Origin: Acidobacteriota bacterium
GTDB lineage: Bacteria; Acidobacteriota; Vicinamibacteria; Vicinamibacterales; UBA2999
DNA length: 41,788 nucleotides
Direction: 5' to 3'
Assembly: GCA_013140775.1 (NCBI GenBank)
Contig: JABFSA010000123.1
Location: forward strand, 1 to 41,788
Part shown: positions 11,001 to 18,356 of the stretch, piece after piece
Position numbering within the stretch: the stretch's first letter is position 1
Layout of the letters: each line of letters starts with the position of its first letter
Translations under genes and position numbers: made by a program
Notes under the pieces: model-generated
Databases searched by the model: none
What the model was told of the DNA's origin: nothing
The model's input: only the letters and a program-made list of their open reading frames with translations

Positions 11001-11531
11001 CAACCCGCCAACATGTGGGACGGGTTCAACGCGTACGACTATCCGACGCCCGACGCCGTGCCGGCCGATGCCCATCATCGCCGGGCGATGTACTCGTTCA
11101 TCAAGCGCAACGCGCCGCACCCGGCGATGGCGTCGTTCGACCTCCCCGACCGTGGCTCCGCGACGGCGCGCCGACGGACGTCCAACTCACCGCTGCAGGC
11201 CCTGGTCCTGCTCGACGATCCGCAGTTTCTCGAGGCGTATCGCGCGTTGGCGGGGAGCGTGCTCAAGGCGGAGACCGCACAGGACGCGCGGTTGACGAAG
11301 GTGTTCCGTCTCGCGACGAGACGGCATCCGATCGCGGAGGAGATGGCCGCCATGCGCGACTACTACACCGCGCAGCTCCAGCGATACACAAACGACCGCC
11401 AGGCCGCGGTGCAGTTGTTGAGCGTGGGTGTCACCCCAGTGGACCAGAGCATCGATCCAGTGCAACTGGCTGCGCTCACCAACCTGACGACGGTCGTGAT
11501 GAATACCCCGGACGCGTATTCCCTTCGGTGA
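8073..11531 (+). CDS. PSD1/DUF1553 cytochrome with LamG-like insert, copy 2 (complete)
   Basis: 1152 residues from the ATG at 8073, chosen because GGGGGGA lies just upstream and a signal peptide follows (MKRMRLLTG, hydrophobic to about 30); the longer open frame adds an improbable leader. Domains: PSCyt1 with heme motif C71-F-R-C74-H75; DUF1549 from about 181, with a second C362-A-R-C365-H366; a LamG/concanavalin-like domain at about 578-745; DUF1553 from about 803 to the end. Two CxxCH motifs suggest c-type heme in the periplasm. It is a close paralogue of the truncated gene at the left edge and is followed after 32 bases by its DUF1501 partner. Function is not experimentally defined for the family. 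Confidence 0.93.
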   Translation: MKRMRLLTGFGLSFLLSLVTLVGIAAPRAAEQGAAPAPGNVAAPVQTSAGAAPRRQIDFNWDVRPILSDNCFRCHGPDEKNRQANLRLDTAEGAYAALRRPGTFAIVPGKPAESQLIFRVTHANAAVRMPPQVTNKVVTPQQVEILRAWIEQGAQYKPHWAFMVPQRSAVPAVAAGPSVLSDIDRFVQARLDREGLKLSAPADKETLINRVTLTLTGLPPTLAEVDAFLADKSPQAYEKLVDRLLASPAYGEHVGGQWLDIARYAESDGFLDDTHDRLLWPYRDWVIAATNKNMPFDQFATWQLAGDLLPSHTKEQLLATAFMRVGKRSTENGAIDEEYRVEYAVDRAMTVGTGFLAMTVGCARCHDHKYDPIPTKDFYSMTGFFNSTDEPGFYAPGRSGITPGPTMLWTDEATEKEIAGQRAAIAKAEAAYETARKAAAHQAGARADALLSNPAQLKHVIEQSLTSDLQGHYPFEATAPIPTSVQPEPVPQARMSPPPLALESLSPRCYRHVSDVGCQTMRTGMARLVDSWRTEPLTISASTTPGAPPAVILTPLLRDGVAGKAFFFDDNNRGVLGQDIGYFERTQPFSVDLWVMPGSVYDEALVFSHREADNAGNAGYILRLIENRLWFDIAHSRAGNGIAIHTRTPIPVGKWAHVTLTYDGSSRAKGLTMYLDGAPADVEVFRDNLSRTIIPNGDSNAGDDVYGVQFGQGGRIKTLKDGAIDEMRVYTKALTPVEVRALHQQVKPADSTASVTRQELIDLLVAQDTKVAEALNALTAARNIENETVSLTPEVLVMGDLPKPRPTYVLVRGNYDDHGEEIQPRGLNQVLPWNPAWPENRLGLAQWLFDAKNPLTSRVYVNRVWQSHFGRGLVETAEDFGSQGSLPTNPELLDYLAVSFRESGWDIKKLHKLIVMSGSYRQQSNANEELLRKDPNNLLLARYTRLRMPAEMVRDQALAASGLLIRKIGGPSVYPYQPANMWDGFNAYDYPTPDAVPADAHHRRAMYSFIKRNAPHPAMASFDLPDRGSATARRRTSNSPLQALVLLDDPQFLEAYRALAGSVLKAETAQDARLTKVFRLATRRHPIAEEMAAMRDYYTAQLQRYTNDRQAAVQLLSVGVTPVDQSIDPVQLAALTNLTTVVMNTPDAYSLR

Positions 11532-11563
11532 AGGCCGCTGACAACTGTCAAGGGAGCAATGTG

Positions 11564-13006
11564 ATGCAGAACGAATTCGAGCGCGCCCGGCGGGAGTTCA
11601 TCCTGAAGACAGGGATGGGTCTCGGCTGGCTCTCGCTGGCGGAACTCATGGGCACGCCCGCGTGGGCTCAGCAGTCGCCGATTCCGGCGGACGCGCATGC
11701 CGGCCTGCCTGGCTTCCCGCACTTCACGCCGAAGGCCAAGCGTGTGATCTATCTGCACATGCTCGGCGCGTTTTCGCAGAACGACACGTTCGACTACAAG
11801 CCGACCCTCAAGAAGATGCACGGCGAGGAGCTGCCGAGCTCGGTGATGGCGGGCCGTCGGCTATCGACGATGGTCAAGGGGCAGACGTCGTACCCGATCG
11901 TCGGGCCGGTCTCGGAGTTCAAGGCGTACGGCAAGAGCGGGACGATGGTCAGCGATGCGATGAAGCACGTCGGCGGCATCGTCGATGACATCTGCCTGAT
12001 CAAGACGATGAACACCGAGCACGTCAACCACGATCCGGCATCGAAGTTTCTGCACACGGGATTTCAGATCGCCGGCCGGCCGTCGGGCGGTGCATGGGCA
12101 ACCTATGCGCTCGGGTCGGAAAACAAAGACCTGCCGATGTTCGTCGTGATGAGCTCGGGCAACCCGGGCGGCGTGCCGATCGACGCATCGACGTGGGCGG
12201 CTGGCTTCATGCCTTCGCACTACCAGGGCGTGCAGTTCCGTTCTGGCCAGGAGCCGGTGCCGTACATCGACGATCCGAAGGGGCTGACGAGGAAAGATCG
12301 CCGCCAGATGCTCGATGCGATCGGACGCATCGCTGGCGTTCAGCACGCCGCGAGTGAGGATCCGGAGATTCCGTCGAAGATCAGCCAGTACGAGATGGCG
12401 TATCGGATGCAGCAGTCCGTGCCCGAGATCGCCGACATCTCCAAGGAGCCCGATCACGTCCTCGACCTGTACGGTCCGCAGGTACGGCAGACGGGCACGT
12501 TCGCACGCAACTGTCTCCTGGCTCGACGCCTGGCCGAGCGCGACGTGCGCTACACGATGGTGGTGCAGATGGGCTGGGATCATCACGGCGGCATTTCGGA
12601 TCGACTGCCCGCCGGCTGCCGGGACGTCGATCAGCCGACGGCGGGGCTCATCGCGGACCTGAAGCAGCGCGGACTTCTCGAGGACACGCTGGTGGTGTTC
12701 GGCACTGAGTTCGGCCGCACGTCGTTCGCGCAGGGGACGCTCAAGACCAATTTTGGCCGCGATCACCATGGCGGCAACTTCTGCGTGTTCATGGCGGGCG
12801 GTGGCGCCAAAGCAGGAATCACGTACGGCGAGACCGATGACTTCGGGTACAACATCGTCAAGGACGGGGTGCACATCCACGATCTGAATGCGACGATCCT
12901 GCACCTGCTTGGGATCGATCACATGAAGCTGACGTACCGGTCGCAGGGACGCGACTTCCGATTGACCGACGTCCACGGCAACGTGGTGAAAGGGCTGCTC
13001 GGGTAG
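11564..13006 (+). CDS. DUF1501 family protein with Tat-like signal, copy 2
   Basis: 480 residues. The start is the ATG at 11564, preceded by AGGGAG at a spacing of 7; the longer frame upstream overlaps the cytochrome gene and is spurious. Twin arginines R9-R10 (ARREFILKTG) and a hydrophobic run ending AWAQ indicate Tat export. It carries the same GTEFGRT and GRDHHGGN segments as the copy at 3392 and is very similar along its whole length. It is part of the second PSD1-DUF1501 cassette and probably in one transcript with the preceding gene and the secreted protein starting 3 bases after its stop. Confidence 0.92.
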   Translation: MQNEFERARREFILKTGMGLGWLSLAELMGTPAWAQQSPIPADAHAGLPGFPHFTPKAKRVIYLHMLGAFSQNDTFDYKPTLKKMHGEELPSSVMAGRRLSTMVKGQTSYPIVGPVSEFKAYGKSGTMVSDAMKHVGGIVDDICLIKTMNTEHVNHDPASKFLHTGFQIAGRPSGGAWATYALGSENKDLPMFVVMSSGNPGGVPIDASTWAAGFMPSHYQGVQFRSGQEPVPYIDDPKGLTRKDRRQMLDAIGRIAGVQHAASEDPEIPSKISQYEMAYRMQQSVPEIADISKEPDHVLDLYGPQVRQTGTFARNCLLARRLAERDVRYTMVVQMGWDHHGGISDRLPAGCRDVDQPTAGLIADLKQRGLLEDTLVVFGTEFGRTSFAQGTLKTNFGRDHHGGNFCVFMAGGGAKAGITYGETDDFGYNIVKDGVHIHDLNATILHLLGIDHMKLTYRSQGRDFRLTDVHGNVVKGLLG

Positions 13007-13009
13007 CAC

Positions 13010-13807
13010 ATGACGACATCAATGCGGCAGATGATGGGTCACACGGCGGCTGCGGCGGTCGCCGGTGTGGTGGTGACGTGCGTGGCGTTCGGTACTCCAG
13101 GCGTGTCGGCGCAGGGCCGGGGGGGCAGAGCCGCGGGTCCGGCGGTAGCGTCGAAGCCAGCGCCGGTACGCGACGTGAGCGGTGTCTGGATGAAAGGGCG
13201 CGCGCCGGAAGGCGTCAAGCAATTCGACAACGCCGAGTGGACTCCTGGAGTGATCGCGCCGCTCACGCCGTGGGGGTTGGCGGAAAAGGCGAAGAGCAAG
13301 CCGAACAACTCGGGGGAATTTCAGCTGCACGAGACGAACGACCCCGTGCTCACGCGATGCTACCCGCCTGGTGTGCCTCGCGTGTATTTCCATCCGTATC
13401 CCTTCCAGATGATCCAGACGCCGACCGAGATGCTGCAGGTCTTCGAGTACGACCATTTCCTGCGCCGGTTCCCGATCGGTGGCCAGCTTCCCGCGGATCC
13501 GGATCTGCTCTGGATGGGGACGTCGGTCGGCCGCTGGGTGAATGACACGACGTTCGAAACCACGACGATCGGCTTCAACACGAAGACGTGGCTCGATCGG
13601 GCGGGCACGCCGCACAGTGACGCCTTGAAGGTGACCGAGAGGTTTCGGAGGGTCAACTTCGACCGTCTCGAGCTGACCGTCACGATGGACGATCCGAAAG
13701 CGCTGACAAAGCCATGGACCGCCACGGGCTACTTCGAGCTGCGGCCCGGTTGGGTGCTTGGTGAGATCTCGTGCTCGGGCGACTACCTCGAGTGGCCGGG
13801 CGCCTAG
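13010..13807 (+). CDS. Secreted protein of unknown function (Acidobacteria-type GRW...T domain)
   Basis: 265 residues. A signal peptide (hydrophobic to about residue 34, ending VSAQ) is followed by a domain with SGVWMKG, CYPPGVPR, VGRWVNDT and VTERFRR motifs. The same domain, with VGRWEDKT and VNERF, forms the C-terminal half of the DUF6152 protein at 22449-23513, so the two are distant paralogues. I know of no assigned function. It starts 3 bases after the DUF1501 stop, so it is probably translated from the same mRNA and may belong to the cassette; the first cassette lacks this gene. Confidence 0.8.
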   Translation: MTTSMRQMMGHTAAAAVAGVVVTCVAFGTPGVSAQGRGGRAAGPAVASKPAPVRDVSGVWMKGRAPEGVKQFDNAEWTPGVIAPLTPWGLAEKAKSKPNNSGEFQLHETNDPVLTRCYPPGVPRVYFHPYPFQMIQTPTEMLQVFEYDHFLRRFPIGGQLPADPDLLWMGTSVGRWVNDTTFETTTIGFNTKTWLDRAGTPHSDALKVTERFRRVNFDRLELTVTMDDPKALTKPWTATGYFELRPGWVLGEISCSGDYLEWPGA

Positions 13808-13823
13808 GCCGGCCTTGATAGCC

Positions 13824-14822
13824 ATGAAGCGTTCTCTCGCTCTCGCGGCGCTCGGGTGTGTGTGGGCGCTCGGTGTGGTGTCGCCTGCCGCGCAGGAACG
13901 AACCCCTGGCGCGGCGACTCCGACGCCGGAGGCGGTCAAGGGTAGTCAGCTTCCCGACGGCACGCTGATGTTGACCGATACCGGAGGCATGACGCTGTAC
14001 ACCTTCCTGAAGGACACGGCTGAGGCATCGAACTGCAACGGTGGATGCGCAGTGCAGTGGCCGCCCGTCGCTGCCACTGGTGCGCCGCCAAACGACGCGT
14101 GGACGGTCATCACCCGCATGGACGGGTCGAAACAGTGGGCGTTCCGCGGCAAGCCGCTCTACCGCTGGATCAAGGACGGGCGCCCCGGCGACATCACCGG
14201 TGAAGGGGTCGGCAACGGCGCCTGGAAGATCGCCGTCGTCGATACGCCGCCGAATATCGTGAAGGTCCATCTTGCGAACATCACCACGACGTTTCAGGAT
14301 GCGCCGAATCATCAAGGCCTGCTGCCGACCGCGTTCGCGGAAGCCAAGGTTGCGGCCCAACACGCGGCGCTCGCCGCCAAATCCGGTGACAACCTGGACG
14401 CGATGAAGCTGCACGCCGGTCACGTCATGCACGCCGTCGATCCACGGGCCGAACCCATGGGCCCGGGCCTTGGCTTCGGCGTCCGGCGAGCCGCAACGGG
14501 TCTGGTCGAACACATGCAGCTCGCTTCGAAGGCGCCGACAGTATCGGTGAACATGCTCACGTTCGCGGCTCGCATCATCGCGTCAGGCAACACCACGGTG
14601 AAGCGATCCGACGAGATCCTTGTCGTCGCCCGTCGAATTCGCGCAGCGACCACCGCCGCCGAGGCGGCGCCGGAAGTGGCGCGCCTCCAGCTCCTCACGC
14701 AGCAACTGACAGCCGGCCTCGATGTGAACCACGATGGCCTGATTGGCTGGCAGACGGGCGAGGGCGGGCTCGAGCAAGCCCAGGCGCAGATGCAGGCCAT
14801 GCTCAAGGGCGAGACGAACTGA
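13824..14822 (+). CDS. Secreted protein with COG4315-type (PF03640) repeats
   Basis: 332 residues from the ATG at 13824 (MKRSLALAALG signal peptide, cleavage near AAQ). The N-terminal half has two lipoprotein-repeat motifs of the Yx(F/W/Y)xxD kind: LYTFLKD followed by CNGGCAVQWPP, and LYRWIKD followed by GDITGEG. This matches the PF03640 secreted repeat family, whose role is unknown. The C-terminal half is helical and alanine-rich and ends with a DVNHDGLIGW segment resembling a single EF-hand-like calcium loop. It starts 16 bases after the preceding stop and may share its transcript. Family call is good, function unknown. Confidence 0.8.
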   Translation: MKRSLALAALGCVWALGVVSPAAQERTPGAATPTPEAVKGSQLPDGTLMLTDTGGMTLYTFLKDTAEASNCNGGCAVQWPPVAATGAPPNDAWTVITRMDGSKQWAFRGKPLYRWIKDGRPGDITGEGVGNGAWKIAVVDTPPNIVKVHLANITTTFQDAPNHQGLLPTAFAEAKVAAQHAALAAKSGDNLDAMKLHAGHVMHAVDPRAEPMGPGLGFGVRRAATGLVEHMQLASKAPTVSVNMLTFAARIIASGNTTVKRSDEILVVARRIRAATTAAEAAPEVARLQLLTQQLTAGLDVNHDGLIGWQTGEGGLEQAQAQMQAMLKGETN

Positions 14823-14867
14823 ACGCCATCTAGCCGATCTTGGGTACCGTCGGCGCCGCAAGCCGTC

Positions 14868-14876
14868 TGGTATGAT
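14868..14876 (+). promoter_or_regulatory. Possible extended -10 promoter element upstream of fhcD
   Basis: TGGTATGAT fits an extended -10 (TGnTATNAT) about 115 bases before the GTG start at 14992. No good -35 hexamer is seen. The gap of 170 bases after the preceding gene supports an independent promoter. By-eye call only. Confidence 0.3.
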
Positions 14877-14991
14877 CCGTCGCATCGAACGGCATCCCGA
14901 TACTGCGGGGTGTTCAAGTCGGGTCCCGTGACACTCACGTCAATCCTCTCATCAGAGCCAGCGCTCAACCTTCATATCGAGTTGCCGCCGC

Positions 14992-15897
14992 GTGCGTGAA
15001 CTACGCGGCGTCGAGATCGTTGATACGTTCGCCGAGGCGTTCGACATGCGCGCCGCGCGGGTCGTCATCACCGCTGCATCGGAGTCGTGGGCTCGCACGG
15101 CCGCGCAGTCGATGACCGGTTTTGCCACATCCGTGATCGGGTGCAAGGTCGAGGCGGGCATCGAGGCCATGCTGTCGCCCGAGGACACGCCGGACGGACG
15201 CCCGGGTGTGAGCGTGCTGATGTTTGCGTTCAACGCCGAGGGTCTCGGGAGCCGGCTCGTGGATCGTGTCGGCCAGACCGTGCTGACATGCGCGACCACC
15301 GCGTGCTTCGATGGGTTGCGCGACTCTGCCGATCGCGTCGTCGTCGGCGGACTGCTCAGGCACTTTGGCGACAAGTTTCAGTCGAGCAAGTACCTCGATG
15401 GACGACGCTACTGGCGCATTCCCGTGATGGAAGGGGAGTTCCTCATCGAGGAGTCCTTCGGGATGCAGAAGGCGATTGGCGGCGGAAACCTGCTCATCCT
15501 GGGGAAGGATCAGGCATCAGCGCTCGCGGCCGCCGAAGCGGCAGTCGAGGTCATGCGTCAGGTTCGCGGGGTCATTCTGCCGTTTCCCGGTGGCATCGTG
15601 CGCGCCGGAAGCAAGGTCGGCGCGAAGCGCTACAAGAGCATGATCGCGTCAACCAACGACGCCTACTGCCCCACGCTGCGCGGGCATATCGGCGTCGAGA
15701 GTGCGCTCCCCGAGTCCGTCAACTCCGTGCTGGAGATTGTCATCGACGGTCTCGATCGCGCGGCTGTTCAAGAGGCCATGCGCGTCGGCCTCGACGCCGC
15801 GTGCCGTCCTGGAGTCGTGCAGATCACTGCCGGCAACTACGGCGGCAAGCTCGGCAAGCATCACTTCAAGCTGCACGATCTCCTCGGCCCCGCCTGA
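14992..15897 (+). CDS. fhcD: Formylmethanofuran:tetrahydromethanopterin N-formyltransferase (Ftr/FhcD)
   Basis: 301 residues, the normal length of Ftr. The GTG start gives the typical Ftr N-terminus (GVEIVDTFAEAFDMRAARV). Conserved blocks run throughout: ITAAS, TGFATSVIGC, EDTPDGRPGV, FPGGIVRAGSKVG, ASTNDAYCPT, and the terminal GNYGGKLGKHHFKLHDL. The enzyme transfers the formyl group between formylmethanofuran (methylofuran in bacteria) and H4MPT; in bacteria it is subunit D of the Fhc formyltransferase/hydrolase complex. FhcA, B and C are not next to it, which differs from the fhcCDAB-type clusters of methylotrophic Proteobacteria. Its pathway neighbour Mch is about 22 kb away at 37737. Confidence 0.97.
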   Translation: MRELRGVEIVDTFAEAFDMRAARVVITAASESWARTAAQSMTGFATSVIGCKVEAGIEAMLSPEDTPDGRPGVSVLMFAFNAEGLGSRLVDRVGQTVLTCATTACFDGLRDSADRVVVGGLLRHFGDKFQSSKYLDGRRYWRIPVMEGEFLIEESFGMQKAIGGGNLLILGKDQASALAAAEAAVEVMRQVRGVILPFPGGIVRAGSKVGAKRYKSMIASTNDAYCPTLRGHIGVESALPESVNSVLEIVIDGLDRAAVQEAMRVGLDAACRPGVVQITAGNYGGKLGKHHFKLHDLLGPA

Positions 15898-15920
15898 CGG
15901 GCCGGCCCATTCCTTCGTGG

Positions 15921-15940
15921 GGTCCGGCTTTAGCCGGACC
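15921..15940. repeat. REP-like palindrome, copy 1
   Basis: GGTCCGGCTTTAGCCGGACC: 9-bp arms around a TT loop, 23 bases after the fhcD stop. The same core recurs at 15956-15973 and 38723-38740. It could fold in RNA as a terminator-like hairpin. Confidence 0.85.
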
Positions 15941-15950
15941 AGACCTCTAC

Positions 15951-15974
15951 GTAGTGTCCGGCTTCAGCCGGACC
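15951..15974. repeat. REP-like palindrome, copy 2
   Basis: GTAGTGTCCGGCTTCAGCC followed by GGACC. The first six bases GTAGTG and the 8-bp arms are shared with copy 3 at 38718-38741, the only difference being the loop base (TC instead of TT). Confidence 0.85.
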
Positions 15975-15989
15975 AGGCACTCACCGCCA

Positions 15990-16234
15990 CTGACCTCCCC
16001 GATGCCGGCGGCCGGCTACGCCCGTCGGGACATCGACCTCCGCTCATACTCGTTCGCTTGCGCCGCGAGTAGGGGCGTTTCGACCTCCTGCCATCGTGAC
16101 ACGCGCCAGTCCAGCTGTTCCGTGGCTGATGCGATCACGCAGACCGAACTCGCGGCGAGGAAATCGCTACGGTCGATGTCCGGCTGCGCGGCGAGTCGCC
16201 GGGCTCCGACGGCCGCCGGCCTCGGAGAGGTCAG
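15990..16234. repeat. Approximately 245-bp imperfect inverted repeat
   Basis: Three left blocks pair in order with three right blocks. 15990-16014 pairs with 16210-16234 (23 of 25 positions), 16028-16038 with 16171-16181 (11 of 11), and 16061-16070 with 16148-16157 (10 of 10). The centre is about 77 bases. This could be a MITE-like element, a decayed repeat pair, or a structured RNA. No open reading frame of transposase type is inside it. Confidence 0.75.
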
Positions 16235-16329
16235 CGCCGGGTGAAATCGGCTTGCAGTCGATAGTCCCGCGATGGACGATTGAGTCCGCTGCGGCTGAGG
16301 CCGGAGCGTAGACGCACACGAGATCAGAT

Positions 16330-16608
16330 GTGAGCTGGTTGCGACCGAGCGTTGGGGTTGTCGGCGGAATGTTGCTCTCGTTTCTGCTCACGGCTCTTGC
16401 CGGATGGATGCTCGCTCGTCCCCCGGAGATGCACGTCTTCTTCACCGCATGCGCTCCGGTGAGCCTCCGCCAGGCTGTGCCTGGCCATCGCCGGATTATT
16501 GGCGTGGGTGGTCTCGCAGCGTCGGTGTTTCTTGGAAGGTGTGGGTCGGGAGAGCCGACGATGACTTTGACGGTCGGACGCGGGCCTTCCGTCAACGAAA
16601 CGTCCTAG
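16330..16608 (+). CDS. Possible small membrane-anchored protein, uncertain
   Basis: A 92-codon frame from a GTG with one hydrophobic segment (about residues 8-29, GVVGGMLLSFLLTALAGWML). There is no recognised domain and no clear ribosome binding site. It lies in the low-information gap before the TIR-like gene. It may be a real small protein or a remnant; I do not recognise it. Confidence 0.25.
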   Translation: MSWLRPSVGVVGGMLLSFLLTALAGWMLARPPEMHVFFTACAPVSLRQAVPGHRRIIGVGGLAASVFLGRCGSGEPTMTLTVGRGPSVNETS

Positions 16609-16626
16609 CACCGTCGATCCTATCGC

Positions 16627-18324
16627 GTGGACGAATTCACCGACCCATTGATCGAGGATCTGCGGACGCAAATCGCCGCGATGCGGGACGACCGCGCTCG
16701 GGGGGAGTTGCTCGACACCCTCTGGCGGGCGCTTGCCGCTCATGGCAGATGGGATGAAGCGCTGACCACCTCCGCGCAGCTGCTCGAGCTTCACCGCGCG
16801 ATGACGGAACGCGATCCGGTGTGGGAGACGAGACTCGCATCGACGCTCTTCAACCACGCCACCTTGCTCCGTTCGCTGGGCCGCGTCGCGGAAGCGGTCG
16901 ATGTCCACGTGCAGGCGCACCGCATCCGCGAACGGCACATCGCAGATTCCGCCGAAGACGCAACCGCCTACGCGCGGAATGCCGAAGGCCTGGCCGCCGC
17001 GCTTGCCGATCTTCGTGGCTATGATATGGCCGCGAGGTTTCAGGGCGCTGCGGTTGCTGCGTGGTTGAGGCTCCAGGACGCGAGCGGCGTCGGGCCGGCC
17101 GGCGGGCACCCATCGATCGGCACACTCGGTGCCTACCTGGATGCGATGGACAGCGACGAAGCGGCTCTTCATCCGGAAGCGGCCCTATCGACCCACCCGC
17201 AGTTGATGGCGATCGAGACCGGCTCCGCGCGCACCGCGCAGCACATCGTCACCCTGGCGCTCGACCTCCGAAACCGCGGCAACATCGACGCCGCGACGCT
17301 GTGGGCCGCGCGCGCGATCCGCTACTGCGAGCTCTTTGCGACTGACGAGGAGGGGTTCGCGGCGACGAGCGTAGAGATGATGCGGCAGGTTGCGCTGTGG
17401 ACGACAGCGGCGGGCGTCCGAAGTCCATTCGCGCCCGTTGCACGGCTGAAGGGGCTTCTCGGTAGGGAACCGCTGGCAGTCCCACCTCAACCGGCCACGG
17501 ACAGTCGCCTCTGGTGCTGTTCCGCGCGCGACCTCCTGCTCATCCTCGCGGACCTTGCCCGAGACGGCGTTCCCGGCAGTGACGTGCATGCCCTCGCGGA
17601 TCGGCTGCGGGCAGCACGCATTTACCCCGCGCGCGACTATCGCCACCGATGCCAGCCACGGTTGCCAGACGTCTTCATCACCTACGACTGGCGGTTTCCG
17701 TTCGTAACCTTGCAGGAAACGATACACCGCACGCTGCTGATGATGGGCCGACGCATCCACGAGCGTCGGTCCGACCTCGACCCGCGCGACGTCCACAGCC
17801 TCGTGCTCGATCAGATCGGGCTCTGGATAGACTTCGTGTTCATCGATCAGTCGGCGCGTGACGTCGCTGCCGACGTCCGCGAGATCCTCCCGAAAGTGAT
17901 CGCCGCCGCCGACGTGCACCTCGTTGTGTCCGACACAGCGCTCTCGAGGGCTTGGTGCTGCTACGAGCTCGCGGTGTTCAATACACGGCCGGTGCCGGCG
18001 TCTGCGTTCCAGGGCGGCAAGTGGCACGGCATCCCTGTTGACGCGCTCGATTCGACGCTGGCGCGCCCGCTGCGCAGTGTGATCGCGCAACGCCAGACAC
18101 TCGCTTACCGAGGCTTCGACGCCACGGCGACGACCGTCACGACAGATAAAGCAGAGATCGAGGGCTATCTGCGCGACGAGTTTCCAGAGGGCCTGGACGG
18201 CGTGGACCGACTACTCCTGCAGGTGGGTCTGTTGTCGGACACGTCCGTGACGCCAGGCTTCGCCCTTTACCCGGCGGCGGAGGACGCGATCCTGACCGCT
18301 GCGGACAAGTGGCTCGCGCGATAG
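16627..18324 (+). CDS. TPR-like protein with C-terminal TIR-like domain
   Basis: 565 residues from a GTG. Residues about 1-120 form repeated helix pairs (LLDTLWRALAAHGRWDEAL, TLFNHATLLRSLGRVAEAV) typical of tetratricopeptide repeats; a helical middle follows. From about residue 347 the pattern fits a TIR fold: D348-VFITYDW for the first strand, then LWIDFVFIDQSA, AADVHLVVSDTALS, and SRAWCCYEL, matching the TIR signature SxxWCxxEL with E447 where TIR NADases have their catalytic glutamate. TIR proteins in bacteria often degrade or cyclise NAD in antiphage or stress systems. Enzymatic activity and defence role are inference. The next gene, an alpha/beta hydrolase, starts 32 bases later. Confidence 0.7.
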   Translation: MDEFTDPLIEDLRTQIAAMRDDRARGELLDTLWRALAAHGRWDEALTTSAQLLELHRAMTERDPVWETRLASTLFNHATLLRSLGRVAEAVDVHVQAHRIRERHIADSAEDATAYARNAEGLAAALADLRGYDMAARFQGAAVAAWLRLQDASGVGPAGGHPSIGTLGAYLDAMDSDEAALHPEAALSTHPQLMAIETGSARTAQHIVTLALDLRNRGNIDAATLWAARAIRYCELFATDEEGFAATSVEMMRQVALWTTAAGVRSPFAPVARLKGLLGREPLAVPPQPATDSRLWCCSARDLLLILADLARDGVPGSDVHALADRLRAARIYPARDYRHRCQPRLPDVFITYDWRFPFVTLQETIHRTLLMMGRRIHERRSDLDPRDVHSLVLDQIGLWIDFVFIDQSARDVAADVREILPKVIAAADVHLVVSDTALSRAWCCYELAVFNTRPVPASAFQGGKWHGIPVDALDSTLARPLRSVIAQRQTLAYRGFDATATTVTTDKAEIEGYLRDEFPEGLDGVDRLLLQVGLLSDTSVTPGFALYPAAEDAILTAADKWLAR

Positions 18325-18356
18325 TCAAGAAACTTGCCCTGAGAGGAGTGACGAGA

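Larger units (their letters stand above)
15898..16329. other. Non-coding region rich in palindromes after fhcD
   Basis: No credible gene. Two copies of a short REP-like palindrome (15921-15940 and 15951-15974) are followed by a roughly 245-bp imperfect inverted repeat (15990-16234). The open frames running through it are extensions of frames that overlap fhcD. The remaining 95 bases up to 16329 show nothing recognisable. Confidence 0.75.

Noticed and set aside
15087..16244. Open frame of 385 codons overlapping fhcD
   Set aside because: Out of frame with the clear FhcD protein, then runs through the palindromic non-coding region; arginine-rich with no motif.
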